A DNA stretch of 64,000 bases from Luzula sylvatica (Eukaryota > Streptophyta > Magnoliopsida > Poales > Juncaceae). Both the position numbers and the translations under genes were made by a program. The DNA is taken from the NCBI GenBank assembly GCA_946800325.1, contig OX326956.1:41971052-42035051 (forward strand). Direction: 5' to 3'. The notes under the pieces were generated by a model. It was not told the origin of the DNA. It saw only the letters and a list, made by a program, of their open reading frames with translations, and did no database searches. Positions 34,823 to 47,185 of this stretch are shown in pieces (position 1 is the stretch's first letter; every line of letters begins with the position of its first letter).

Positions 34823-35267
34823 GTAAAAATCGGAATTAATTTTTGTCTTGTTCTTCGCGGCGTCGAGTTTCTGATTTTTTGGGGCTTTTAGGGCGACTCA
34901 CTTCTAATCTTGCAGTATTGACGTGTGTTTTCATTCGAGTAATAGGTCTGATTAATTAGACAATTTAATAGTTCTCCAATTTTGAATTCTAGGGCTAAAT
35001 CAGAATTTCACTTGTCCGATTCGGATCGACAATATTGAATGACAAAATTAGACTATCACCGCCAAATGTTTGACAGTTTTAGTATATTTAGTACTAATTT
35101 TCATCGAGTTTGTGTACCGATTTCTATTTTCGGGTCGGCCTGACTTCCGAGGGATCGAAATCGATCGATTACATATAATTTATTTTTATTTAAAATATAG
35201 GACTTGAGAACTAAAAATATAAAAATCTAATTGCCAATGTCGCAGGATCTAATCTTCTCGTACATGC

Positions 35268-35705
35268 ATGAATCTTCTTCCTGTTACCACAGCTAAGTCT
35301 CCGGCACAAACAAATAGCAAAATGGATCAAGATAATTTCTCTTGGTTAACCGTCACGGGTTTTGCCTTCTTAACCTTCAATTCGGGCATGGCAATTTACC
35401 GATCGAAAGGCGAGGCCGGCTCTATTGCCTTCATAACGGTCTCGTATCTGGATTTAATTTTGCTTTTTTACTGTTTGAGACTTTACGAGAAAACCCCACA
35501 GAATTCTTCTCGACGGACGGTAATCAAGGCGATTGTTTGGTCTCTCACGACCGTTCTCACTGTCATGTTTTCATACAAAGTCGCTGCTCTCATGCCTTTG
35601 GCCGTAGCGGCCGTTGTGTGGGCCATGGCCGGACTTACCGTTCTCGGTGGATTTTATGCTTTCTTTCTCTACCGAGAAGCTGAAATCGAAGAGCCGGATA
35701 AGTAG
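35268..35705 (+). CDS. Small plant membrane protein, DUF6490-like, copy C
   Basis: A 145-residue paralogue of the gene at 21692, with the same hydrophobic segments and acidic tail. It differs at four residues (K17S, A30T, A76T, A143P by position in the long frame) and at about four silent sites, so the copies are about 97% identical and the duplication is recent. As in copy B, a short uORF beginning a few bases upstream (ATGCATGAATC) overlaps the first ATG, and the ATG starting MDQDNFSW (35322) is an alternative start. A 5' UTR intron (34823-35245) precedes it. The promoter contains the MULE MITE at 34472-34640 and lacks the hAT element of copy B. Function unknown. Confidence 0.85.
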   Translation: MNLLPVTTAKSPAQTNSKMDQDNFSWLTVTGFAFLTFNSGMAIYRSKGEAGSIAFITVSYLDLILLFYCLRLYEKTPQNSSRRTVIKAIVWSLTTVLTVMFSYKVAALMPLAVAAVVWAMAGLTVLGGFYAFFLYREAEIEEPDK

Positions 35706-36038
35706 GAGGATTTTTGACTGGATCTGCTCTGCCACATCGTTTATATGGACAGGATCAAAAATCAATTGATCCGTGGTGTCTTCCTCTTTAATCCAACGGT
35801 ATTTATCTATATCTTAAACTCACTTTTAATTTAGAACGAGACCTTGACTGCATTTTCTTTTCAAGGGATAAAGCTCCAAATAACATATTTATCCTTTCTA
35901 AACTATGAATTATCAAATTTATCCTCATGAACTTAATTTGTATCAAATTTATACATTTCAAACTTATAAAATAATCAAATATATCCTAATTGTTAAGTGA
36001 GCCGTTAAGTTAACCATGACCATAACTTTTAAATCTAA

Positions 36039-36606
36039 CTAGTTTTTATCCCCGCGCAATTGCGCGGGATTTTTTTATATAATTATTTAAATAGAATTAA
36101 CGCGTGTGCGAATTAACGCGCATGCGTTTGAACTAAATTAATCTAATCATAACATATTTGCAAATATCATGATGTCAATAGATGCATAAGGTTCATGAAA
36201 TTAGTCTATCACGGATATTATTTTCTAATATAATTTGTATAAATAGCATTTGTTCAGGTGTTTCTAAAATCGATTAATATAATCATGACATATTCGCAAA
36301 TTTTAATATGTATGTAAAATATGAAAAAAAGACCAAATGTAAAAAAGGACCAAAATGTAAAATAAGGGAAAACGATCAAAATGTAAAAAATGATCGAAAT
36401 GTAAATTAAAAAGGAGCAAAATGTAAATTAAAAAGGACCAAAATATAATAAAAATGATCAAAATGTAAATTAAAAATGTTAAAAAGGACCAAAATAAAAA
36501 TAAATAAGGACCAAAATGTAAATTAAAAAAATATTTTTTTACAAAAAAGCCCCTGATGACGTGGAGGCTTAGAATTGCAAGAATTTTGTCTATTTTATAC
36601 ATAAGA
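36039..36606 (-). mobile_element. Short non-autonomous Helitron
   Basis: Minus strand: 5' TC at 36606 preceded by A, 3' hairpin cccgcgcaattgcgcggg followed by ATAAAAACTAG and target T (36038), a precise A/T insertion. Locus B runs uninterrupted here (aaccatgaccgacaag at about 22453), apart from a few flanking bases. The interior (36330-36530) is a degenerate tandem array of gaccaaaatgtaaa-type units of about 20 bp. No coding sequence. Confidence 0.85.
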
Positions 36607-36690
36607 TTAATAATAGTCGACAAATATAAATATAATGACTAGAATACACTAGCACCTCTCTCTTTCACACACACACAAGCATCTCTCAAG

Positions 36691-37910
36691 TCGGGTTTTT
36701 TTTTGTTTTGTCATTTTTTTCCACTAATTTTAATTATTTTTTAAAGTTCTCTATCTTTGCAAGTGACAAAGAAATTCGTGTCCTTCACAATTTTATCAAA
36801 GAGAAACCCTATAAACCTATTTATTTCCAGAGAAATGATGAAAAATGGATTGGTTACGAATTTTTTTCTTCTTCTCAAATACCATTTACTTTGTTATTTA
36901 CAATTTCAGAGATAGAAAAACAAGTAGTTTACATTCTAATCTTCAAAAAGTAAACTACATTCTTTATAGATTTCAACAGAAAACCAAGAGTACAATTAGT
37001 TGCGAAAAAAAAAAAAATCTCTCGGTACCACAAGGTCCAAGAGTACACCCATCTGTACCAAAATTGATTTGCAAAATATTACAAAAACAAGTCGAAATCT
37101 CCAAGTTTCATAATTAACCCTAATTCCACACGCGTGCTCCCTAATTAACACTGATTAAGCTATACTAACCTCGACCCAGCTGAAATTAACCCTAATTTAG
37201 CTGCCATCTACCCAATTCATCCATATTAACCAAGCGGGACCAGACTTGTAACTTTCGTGTATCGGCCAGGAACTCGATTTGGGTGGAAATAATATACTAT
37301 GTTGTTAACTTAAATATAATATTGAGGCGGAACTCAAAAACGTTCATCCATTCTCAAACAATATTCTTTTGGATGGAAAGGATGTGGGCAAGATAAAATA
37401 TACTTCAATTCATCTTGAATAAATAATGAGGTGTAACAAAAGGTTTCGTAGAATTCATGTAGATTTGAACCCTTGGGGTTGTGGGTTCGATTCCCGCCCC
37501 ATACATATTTTTTTTTCAAGGTTTTAGACTTTTGTCCGGTTAAATCATTGTTCTAGCCGAGTGTTAGAAGACACTAAACCTTTCTAAGAGATGAAACATG
37601 CGTCAACACTTGACTCGGTGGTGTAGTGCCTAACCCACTATTTCGCTGAACTCAATTTCGGGCCCCAATTTATTAAAACATGCTCACAATTTATTTGGAC
37701 TATCAACATGATTTGCATAATAAATAAAACAATTTTTTTTTATATGTTGAAACTTTTTCATTACTTTATGTAATTATAATTATAATAAATTATCTTCAGA
37801 TATCTTATCATATTACCATTTAAGATGTCATAATTGTCTTGAATTTTTCTTTTCTTTTCAAGAGTAGGTCGGTCTTCAATTTTTTTTCAAGAGTAAAAGA
37901 TGACTAGGTC
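36691..37910. other. Intergenic DNA with a tRNA-like B-box
   Basis: No gene supported. GTGGGTTCGATTCCCGCCCC at 37479-37498 followed by a T-run (about 37507) looks like the 3' half of a tRNA with a Pol III terminator, but there is no matching 5' half upstream, so it is a fragment or SINE part. Frames at 36708-37117 show no domain. Confidence 0.45.
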
Positions 37911-38568
37911 TAGGGCTGCAAACGAGCCGAGCTCAAGCGAGCTGTGCCAAGCTCAAGCTCGGCTCGGAACTTACTCGAGCTGGCTCGGCTCGTTCTAATT
38001 CGAGCTCGTTCGGCTCAAACTTGGCTCGTTCTAATTCGAGCTAGCTCGGCTCGGCTCAACAGTAGCTCAATTCAAAAAAACAGCTTGAATTTTAATTAAA
38101 AAAATTATAATAATTGCGAATAAACAAAAAATATTCTAAATACCAAAATATCTTAAATCATAACAATAATAAATCAAACATACAACACAAAACATAAAAA
38201 AATAGGATTTGAACGTGGTATTATTAATTTGCCTCCCTTAGTTAATATTCTTTTTTAGGACCTAAGTTGTAACCTGACTTGGAATTATTATGGAGATAAA
38301 GTTTTTCTTTATAAATTTTTCTAATTATAATAATATATATAATATGAATTAATTATGATAAAGGTATTTAATATTTTAAATCGAGCTCAAATTCTTTTCG
38401 AGCTTAATACGAGCGAGCTGAGTCTGGTTCAAGCTCGGCTCAATAAGCGTTCGAGCTAGCTCGGCTCGGCTCGTTTAATGTCGAGTTAATATCGAGCGAG
38501 CTATTATCGAGTTATTATCGAGTCAAGCTCGAGCGAGCCACGAGCCACGAGCTAAAGTTGCAGTCCAA
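37911..38568. mobile_element. hAT-like element with perfect 8-bp target duplication
   Basis: 658 bp bounded by ACTAGGTC at 37903-37910 and 38569-38576. Ends are TAGGGCTGCAAACGAGC and, inverted, TTGGACTGCAACTTTAGC. Both subterminal regions are packed with GAGCTCG/CGAGC motifs around an AT-rich middle. Non-coding. Confidence 0.88.
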
Positions 38569-38576
38569 ACTAGGTC

Positions 38577-39983
38577 TGGTATTGATGTTTTTTCGTTGAA
38601 TTTCTTATACATATTTTAATATTTTTCGTATGGGAATTAGCTAATTGATAAATTTCATATCAAATACATTTGTTGCAGGAAATATGCAAGATGTAATAAT
38701 TTCAAATATTTACTTTCAAAAAGTACAATATGACGTAACGACAACAAAATAAAGTATGATAATCTCAATATAACTTATACATATAAGTTTCAAGAATCAT
38801 AATGTAAATGGTACATTTAAAAACTTGATATATTGACATCGAAAAACTATATAATGCCTAAAATGGTATATTAAACATGAAAAACTTTATAACCGTACCA
38901 TTGACGCTTCAAATTGTAGCTTTCTCAAAAAATACATATGATATGTCCCATTTGCGAAACTAAGTGATATTTTGATTTCTATGTTCAGGACATGATACCG
39001 CTTAGTTGCACATCTTAGTGACACAAATAAGGTAAAAGCAATAAGTTTGGTTGAGAAAAAGAGGAACGACAAAATGGTGCCAATAATCTGATGTGGTAGA
39101 AAGGGTCCAGGCAAAAATTTCTCCATACCTAATAACTTGCGTATTTTATCCCCGTAATAAATAAGAATTATATTGTTGTTACTTTTCTGTACTAAAATCA
39201 CTGTAATATTTTTGTATCATTATGTTATCGAAACCATGTATTTTTTGTTTGTGTTTTTTGGTTACCAACAAGATTTTTTCATGTGAAAGATCCAGACCTT
39301 AGCACAAAGTTTACTGAAGAATTATATATTTATAATGTGAAGTGTACCCATTTTTTTTTAATTATTTTGAAGTAACCTTTTTTTGTGCTTAATTGGGCAG
39401 ACCAAATTGAGGAATCACTACACGACCGGGTGAAATTGCAACTCGGGAAACTGGTACGGTGGTAGCTGGCTGCAATGGTACTGTCCTACATCAGTACCAG
39501 TAAGCAGAAAAAATTACAAACTTTGCAAGTTGATATTATTCGACCAATATTTCGATCATGTTCATTCCAAGAGACCGTTTCTGTGCGATTCGTACAATAT
39601 TTGATTATTGACGTTACGATTAACTTGTAAGAATGGAAACTCTTAGAAGTCGAAACGTTACTTTCAGGGTGTATAGATCACAAAAAAGGATGAAAGAAAA
39701 ATATGCGTAGGAAGAGAAAAATTGAGCATAAAAAACAGTGACAATAATTGAGTAATTCTTTTATTTTCAATGATAAGTAGACAAAGTTGGATCACGTTTA
39801 ATAGAAAAAATTGCGGAAGTTCAAAAGAAAATGCATACAGAGAAAAAAAAACGGCGAAACAATAAGAATTATTGTACATTACTTTACTTTTTAATAGATA
39901 TTAACTGTTTATTAATAACCAAAATAAATCGAGTATAAATAACATACGAACAAATTCACATCTAAATCTTTATTTTCCCTCCA
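38577..39983. other. Downstream flank of the NPF gene; one unidentified frame
   Basis: A minus-strand frame at 38887-39201 (104 codons) has a hydrophobic middle but no family I recognise and no splice or promoter context; I do not call it. On the minus strand aataaa-type signals lie just past the NPF stop (about 39970), suitable for polyadenylation. Confidence 0.4.
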
Positions 39984-42900
39984 TCATACTTCCGTCTCGG
40001 ATTTTCTGTACCTATATCTAAAAGCCCAGAAGAGGAAATGCAAATAATTCACGGCACTTAGCGCGCACATGAGCCAATAAAACCTCTCTAAATGATAATG
40101 GTTCAAATTACTCCCTTTAAGCCAAGGCCGGTGCGATCCCGCGCTACTCGCACTGTTAACTATCTCGACAAGAACCGAACTCAAATAATATCCCAAAGCC
40201 AAAGAAGCCCAAGAGAGGGAAGTTGCAAGAGACCGCATTTTGGACGGTGCCTCGCTGAAGAAAAACTCGAGCAGACCTGCCAGAGTGAACAAATCGGCCG
40301 AACCCAAAAACAAATACTGAATAGCAATCCAAAAGAAGGAAATTGGTAGTGGCTTTGTCGAGTCTAATAACCCTTCATGCGTAGCTACCCGTTTTCTTTT
40401 CACCTCCACTAAAGCTGCCACGGCCATTGCTACAATGGAAAGTACTAAACCAGTACCGATCCTTTGTAAATGAGTGATGCCCATTTCGGTTTTCTTGACT
40501 CTTCGCGCAAATGGGAGAATCAAGTGATCATATATGGGAGCAAGTATCATGACAAAGGTGACGGGAAAAATAGGTAGAGACGCTGGTGGAACGGTCAACG
40601 AGCCTACACGTGTATCCATCGTGGCGGCCTGCTCGACGGAGAAGGTCGAAAGCTGTGCCAAACAACAATTCAACATTATAGTCGACAGGAAGATCGGTAA
40701 AACTTTCGTTACGATTTTGACGTCCTCCACTTCATCGGCCGTGCAATGCAAGAATTTGGCCAACGGATGACCTTCGACTGCTCGGTTCAAAAATTTTAGA
40801 TCGTTTGATGGGGTTTCGATATTGGGTGGGATTTCGGCGATCTCTTGTTCTTCTCCTTTGTAGTAGTCCTGTTTTGTTTCCATTTCCATCGTGGAGGGAA
40901 TTGGCGCGCTGTCAATTACGGCTTGTGGGCTCTGCGTTGTTCGACGGTTGGATATTGCAGCAGCAAGGACCTACATGGATGTATTGAGATTTTTGTTAGA
41001 CAATTATTTTTGAGGGGTATAGGGAAACACAACAAAATTTGTGGGGGGTCCAAATTAAGAGATTTCAAAATTTTACCAATCAAAATTATTGCATAATATC
41101 ACATAAATATTTTAGGGTCATAATCCATTAACAGTGACGGATCCTATACTAAACTTCCAAAATCTAACGGGACCGCTGTCTTCTAGTTTCTTAATAGACC
41201 CGTCACTGTTCCTTATAATATTTATTAAGATACGATCTAATAAAATGTGATAAACGAGCTTAAAAAATATCATTGAACATTTGAATTCGTTACCTTTAGT
41301 ATAGTTGTTAACGGACTACCCGTCGGTATCTTATTCCTATAAAGCGACGACCCTGCGAGAAAAACCGGAATCGACAGGAGAATAGCGATTGTCGAGATAC
41401 CGAACCCCCATTCCCACCCTTTGTTATCCTCCACCCACACCACGAAGGTCACTGCAATTAAACCTCCAAAAGACAAACAAAACACGAAATAATTGAAAAA
41501 CGTCGATCTAGCCTTTCGGCCACGAACCGTGTTTTCGTCGAATTGTTCCGCGCCATGTGGCGCGAGAGATCCTTTTATCCCGCCAATCCCTAATGCTGTG
41601 AGGTACAGACCGCCAAACAGCATCGCGGCCTGGCTGCTAGTTATGGATTGACAATCGGCTTTAGCCGGCTCGCAAACCGGAGGTTTTAGTGAGGATGATT
41701 TCGCTTGTATTGTTAGAATAACTAGTCCCTGAAACATAAAATAATTAAGAATTATTTAATTATTTAATGATAATACTTTTACTTATTGGAACATGTGATT
41801 TATTCATGAAGTAAACATATGAGATCTTCATGATCTTTTTTTTTTCTTTGGAGTGTCCGTGACAGTATGAAAAAGGGAAGAGACAACCTTGCTCAAGTGG
41901 CATTAGTGGATCTCCTTTTAGGCCCTTTGTCACTTTTTGAGACTGTGAAAGCCCACCAAATATTTAATAGGGACAATCAATATACCAGATTTGGGTTTTA
42001 GCGAGTACTTTGTGAAAACAATATTTTAGTTGCATACAAATTGCATGTGTTAAAAATTAAAATATATAATTTGAAATATACAAATTATACGAGACAAGCC
42101 AAAGCCCTATCGTATTAGATAGGGTATTGATGTTGGTACCGGTACAAAAGAGTTAAATGTAGTTTGTCTGTTTCGTGGCTCGAGAACAAAACTTGGATAA
42201 AGACGCACCCATTGAACCAGGTTTCGAAAGGGGTCCACTCCACCCATAACATATCTTAGCCTAAATTTTGTCACACACTATCCAAATCTGAACCTCATTT
42301 AAGAATAGTTTTCTTTTCACTTTCAACAGTGATTCGAAAATTATGTGTGAAAGGGAAGATTCGAAACAGATTTTTCGATTTCTTTTGTATTTTTTTGGTC
42401 TGTGTGTTGCTCAAATTATCTTTTGGAAGTTCTACAATTGAAAAGGGAGCCATGTCAAAACTAGAAAAATATATTTCTCTGGACATGACTAAAGAAAGAA
42501 ATATTCTATCAAAAATAAGAAACTAGAGAAAATAAATTCATATTTTTCTTTTTCTATAATATTTTATCAAAATGAATGATAAGTAGTCACTTCATAAATT
42601 AACGAGGACATATATGATGCCCTACAAAAGTGAGAAATTTTTTCTGGATGACATTATCATGTTAATTGAATTAATGATTAATTGAGTCAAAAAATTAATT
42701 TTAATAAAAAATGATAGGTACGGATCAATTAACAAATTAACGAATAATTAATTTTAATTAAGATTATAATAGATACGAACCGGTTAACAAAAAATTAACA
42801 CACTCTCGATAATGTCATCGAGGATATTTGTCTCCAAAAAATGAGGACAAGTATAATTTTCCTAAATTAATTTACAAAAAGTTTTATCTTTGTAGAAATC

Positions 42901-45900
42901 TTCATAGTCAAGTTTTTCTTTACAAAAAAATATTGAGGAAAGTTTATCAATGAATCTTTTTTCTTTTTTTGGTGCAAATTGGATTCCCTGGTGAATGAAT
43001 GAATGAATGGTGAATGATGAATGATGAACGATGTGAGAAGTGAGGATTGCATGCAACCAATAAAGAAGAAGCCCTAATTTCAAAGCCACATGGACCACTA
43101 AAATATGTGTAGAGTTTTGAATGCCCTTTGTTTGTGGATTTAATTTGGTTAATAAGTTTTCACGTGGATACTGAGGCACCATTTGTCTTTTCCTAGGTCT
43201 CAGGCCACATCCCAATACCTATAGCCTGCACTCATTCTACTCCTCCCTCTCCATTTTAATCAAAGTGGACCCAATAACATATATATAAATTATAATGAAT
43301 ATATATATACAATAGAAATTTTTTATGAATATTTATTGATATTAATATATTTGCAAACATATCGTGATTATATAATTGAGTTTAAACGTATCCGTGCAAA
43401 TTCTATTTAAACAAATTATACAAAAAAATATAAAAAAAAATATCAAGTCCCGCGCAATTGTTGCACGGGCTATTACTAATATATAAAAAGATCATAATAA
43501 AATTTGGTATAAGAACATTAAGAAAAGTCAATAATATATTAATTAAGGCAAACATATATTGGGTATTGATCTATGTTACGTACTTCAAAAATACAAAAGT
43601 ATTATGAGAATACGCGTATCCGATATGGATACAGGTACAATAAGGCTCGGATACGTATCGGATATGTCACGTGACTATTCGAATATTTTAATATTTATTT
43701 TTTCGATTACGATAGAGATACGGAAGGATACGGTTGTGATACTCCATTTAGAATATTTCGGGCTATTATATATTTTGGTCCATAATATTTTTAAATAAAT
43801 TATGCATGATACTTTTATGATACTTCTATAATAAGTTTAGAATAATTTTATGATACTATTTGTTGATTTTATTTATTGTCATAATATTTTATTTATTAAT
43901 TATATATAATATAAATATATTAAAATGATAATTATATAGCCGTATTCGTATTCGTGATTTTTTGAAAATTTTCGTATAGCCGTATCCATATCGTATCGGA
44001 TGCGATATCCGTATCTATATCCGTGCAACATAAGTATTGATGTTAATTTTCTTAATATTGGAGTATATGTAATATGAGTCTCCAATCTTTGTTTGAAATG
44101 GAGAGATGAACATAATTTCTAGAGAGACCAATTGGTTTTTAGTTTTTACCCTCGACTGGAGGATACCAAAAAATTAGGGGAAACTTAAAAAAAAAAACAT
44201 AACATTTCTTGATTATTTTAAGAAATGAACTTATTCTTTTAGTACTTCATTTCAGTCCTATTTTTTAAATATTAAGAAAAATTAAGGGGCTTTTGAAACT
44301 TTTCCCTAATATTAGGGCAACGTGCCATTAATGGTCCCCGAAAGAGTCTATCAGATAGAGATGTACTGTGATTTATGGATGAAAGAATCTAGATTTTTGA
44401 TTGCGTCTAATTTAGGGTCCATTAAATTTTGGACAAGTAGAGACAAAAGAAATCTAGATCATCAACTAGGGTTTAAGAGGTTCGAAATGTATTTAGAAGG
44501 TGTTAGAATTTGGTTCGAGTGAGTCCTTCTACTATCATTCTTATATACACGTAGATAGGCGACTCACCGAGCCCTCGAGAATTTTCGGCGAACCGTAAAT
44601 CTAATTAATAATGATTCGGCACATTTTATCAGTATAAGAGTGTAAATTTTATTGTTTAATTCATTCAAATTCTTTATGTATTTTTTCCGTAGTTATTTTT
44701 TATTTGTTCTTTAAAAATTCATGTTGTATATGTATATATTGAAGAAACGAATAGTCAAGATATGTCATTGTATATATATATATGGTAAAAATTAAAGAGT
44801 CTTATATATTATCATGAAGGTCTTAAAAAATCCTTTTCTGGTAACTATGTATTTTAAAAACTTTTTGAAGAAAAAAACACACCCATACTATTTTAAAAGT
44901 ATTTTATACTATACATGATCTTAAATTTCTATTTAATTATGTATATATTTCATATTTTTGGTAGGTCTTTATATTTTAAACTACAAACAATAGTGGAATA
45001 GGGTATATTTTAGAGTGTAATAATACATACCAGAAATTCGATGAAAGCGCTTATGAGATAGACAGTGTAAGTTGAGGAGAAAGCATCGGACAAAAAGCCG
45101 CCGAGAAGTGCGAGGAGAAAGGCAGTGGCCATGAAATTCGTGACCGTTGTGGCGGATTTGGACGGCGAAAAGTGCATGAATCCCATTAAATACGTCACTA
45201 AATTGCTTGCGTTCGCCAGAAATGCGAGGTTCTCCATCACCTCCACCACTGAGCAATGAAAATAGATTTTAGTGATTTAACACTTTTTTTGCTATGATGA
45301 ATGAAGGATATGAGTAATGATACATACCATGAAAAATTCCATGAATTTTTCCATGAATGGTGACGTGGCACCTCATGATTGGTTGCAATATCATCATCAA
45401 CTTTAATGCAACCAATCATGAGGTGCCACGTCACCATTCATGGAAAAATTCATGGAATTTTTCATGGTATGTATCATTACTCGAAGGATATAGACAGACC
45501 ATCATACTCTAATTCTATTTTTAGCTAAAATTATATATTTATTCAATTTATATTTTATATATCTACAATTTACATATATGGTTTTTTAACATAAAGTACA
45601 TGATTGTATTTATTCCGTTTATATTTATGGATATTTATAACGGGCGATTCTACGGTACATTGTTTTTTCAATATAACAAAATGTAAATATAAATTGCACA
45701 ATATAACATACGCCGCATACTTATATTTACACAATATAACAAATTGCAATTATAAATTTCATTTTGCAATATATAATTGAGTAAAGAATGTAAATTTTCA
45801 TATCTCAAATAACAAATACACAAAATCTACCACAATTTATTGATGTTTAAAACGTAGCTATTAAAATTTCGTCTTCTAAAAAGCTTTGTCTATCAAGATA

Positions 45901-47148
45901 TAGGAAAAGCACCAACAAGAATCCTCTTTTCTTTTTCCTAGTGAAAGTTGCAACTTAATTATTCCGAGCAAGAATAGGGGAGAGAATAATTGTTTTTTTT
46001 CTTTTCTTTCTATGGAATTAATACATGAATTACTATTCCAATATTTAATGTAGTAAATATACATATCAAAAATAAGAAAACCATATTCTCATGTATTTAT
46101 TTACCAGAAATAAATGTTTCACTGAACACCTGTACCTTTTCAGAAAAACCAAAAAAGAAGAATAGTAAATGGAGAAGCCTCGATAGTCCTATATTTATTG
46201 ATGTCAATGAGACTTGAATTCACAATTTCTCATAACATATATTTTTTATGAGAAATTGTTGATTCGATCTTCATTGACATCAATGAATTTATGATATATG
46301 AGTCTTCTTCGTTTATTAAACAAAACAAAACAAAAAAACTAAGAAAAAATGTTACTTTCTATTTTTATATTTCATGAATAAAGATATTGAATTCTTTATT
46401 TTTCTCTATTATTAATATTCAAAACTTTTGAATACTAGTTCATTAAAATAAAACAAAAAAAAATGAAGGAAAGGGAAATAATGCAAAGAAGCTTCACATT
46501 GGCAGAGAAAGCAAAGCTGCAAAAGTACTGTGACCAAGTGGGCAAAAGTTACAAGTGAAAACAAATATCATGTGTGAACTCCAAAAAGAAATAATAAAAA
46601 AAAGAAACAAGAAAATTGTGGAGGAAATTCAAATATTATCGTAACATATAAAAATTATATAAAAATTCGAAATATAAGAAGAAAAAAAATAGTCCCAAAA
46701 TTTTCATGCAGTGGCGAGTTTTAAGTCATGGGTCCCATGAAAAAAGAGCAAATAAAAAGCAGCCTTTCAGTTACTAATTTTTGTTTGATTTTCTATTTTC
46801 TCCAAAAGTAAAAAAAGAACCAATAATAAATCCAATAAATACACAAATTTGAGTATCTTCAAAATTGAGATTGAAAATCCAGATGAGATTTAAGAACATT
46901 ACGTACCCAAAACGAAGAAAGAAGCAAGAAATCCACCATGTTTGTCTCTCAAAGCAGGTCTTTTTCTCCAGTCGACATATCCCTCCCAGCTCTCCATTTC
47001 TCGCCTTTCCTCCTGTTTCAATTTCAATTGACATACAAACGTTTAACCAAAATTTGAAGATCCAAATTGAGAAGACGGATCACAGAATTTTCCACATACC
47101 CACTTCAAATAAGAAAAAAAATTCATCAAATATTTTTTGACTTACCAT
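39984..47148 (-). CDS. NPF/PTR transporter, NPF4 subfamily type, five coding exons
   Basis: Proton-coupled membrane transporter of the major facilitator superfamily. Exons on the minus strand: 47148-47146 (ATG only), 47012-46907, 45248-45031, 41728-41294, 40970-39984; all introns GT-AG, phases agree, product 582 residues. The start ATG/GTAAGT spliced to GAGGAAAGG gives MEERREMESWEGYVDW, matching in length what I remember of the Arabidopsis NPF4.6 N-terminus (unverified). The first helix has E39-V-M-E42-N43, so the proton-coupling ExxE(K/R) motif lacks its basic residue, as in NPF4 members. The PTR signature GGIKGSLAPHGAEQFD is at about 158-173. Known NPF4 substrates include abscisic acid, gibberellin and nitrate; the substrate here cannot be read. 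Introns of 1.66 and 3.3 kb carry several transposons. Confidence 0.93.
41132..41208. mobile_element. Tiny foldback element in the last NPF intron
   Basis: 77 bp with ends CAGTGACGGATC and, inverted, CAGTGACGGGTC. Size and ends suggest a deleted hAT-type MITE; the flanks do not show a convincing duplication. Confidence 0.45.
43300..43479 (+). mobile_element. Helitron 3' end in an NPF intron
   Basis: Hairpin cccgcgcaattgttgcacggg at 43449-43469 followed by CTATTACTAA and T fits a Helitron terminus (CTRR + T). The upstream 150 bp resembles, in opposite orientation, the inner part of the 36039 element. The 5' end is not resolved. Confidence 0.6.
43571..44033. mobile_element. hAT-like element, CTATGTTGC family, copy 3, in an NPF intron
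   Basis: 463 bp with a perfect 8-bp target duplication GTATTGAT at 43563-43570 and 44034-44041. The left end CTATGTTACG and right end ..GTGCAACATA are inverted. The same CGTATCCG-rich subterminal structure as copies at 15244, 30010 and 52006. It sits in the 3.3-kb intron of the NPF gene. Confidence 0.9.
45312..45482. mobile_element. Mutator-like MITE, GAGTAATGA family, copy 3, in an NPF intron
   Basis: 171 bp with a perfect 9-bp duplication GAAGGATAT at 45303-45311 and 45483-45491. The element is close to a perfect inverted repeat starting GAGTAATGATACATACC, with GGTGACGTGGCACC-type arms. Its near edge is only about 63 nt from the 3' splice site of the intron ending at 45249. Confidence 0.92.
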
Positions 47149-47154
47149 TTGTTT

Positions 47155-47185
<31 letters not shown>

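Larger units (their letters stand above)
28870..36690. repeat. Segmental duplicate locus C (matches 17530-22505)
   Basis: Collinear with B; shared landmarks are listed under locus B. Insertions specific to C, or seen only there, include a poly(T)-bounded GC-rich segment, a hAT element (30010), MULE MITEs (30808, 34472), a second hAT element (31937), a Copia fragment (about 33000-33700) and a Helitron (36039). Confidence 0.88.

Noticed and set aside
37440..37515. Possible tRNA gene (GTGGGTTCGATTCCC plus T-run)
   Set aside because: No D-arm, anticodon arm or matching acceptor strand upstream.
38887..39201. 104-codon hydrophobic frame downstream of NPF
   Set aside because: No recognised family, promoter or splice support.
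44322..44522. 66-codon frame in the large NPF intron
   Set aside because: No recognised domain and inside an intron full of insertions.
46190..46310. Short inverted repeat (ttgatgtcaatga and complement) in an NPF intron
   Set aside because: Too short and without a clear target duplication to call an element.
46774..47034. Minus-strand frame beginning at ATG 47034 over the NPF first exon
   Set aside because: Out of frame with the NPF protein; the ATG lies in the predicted intron 47145-47013.
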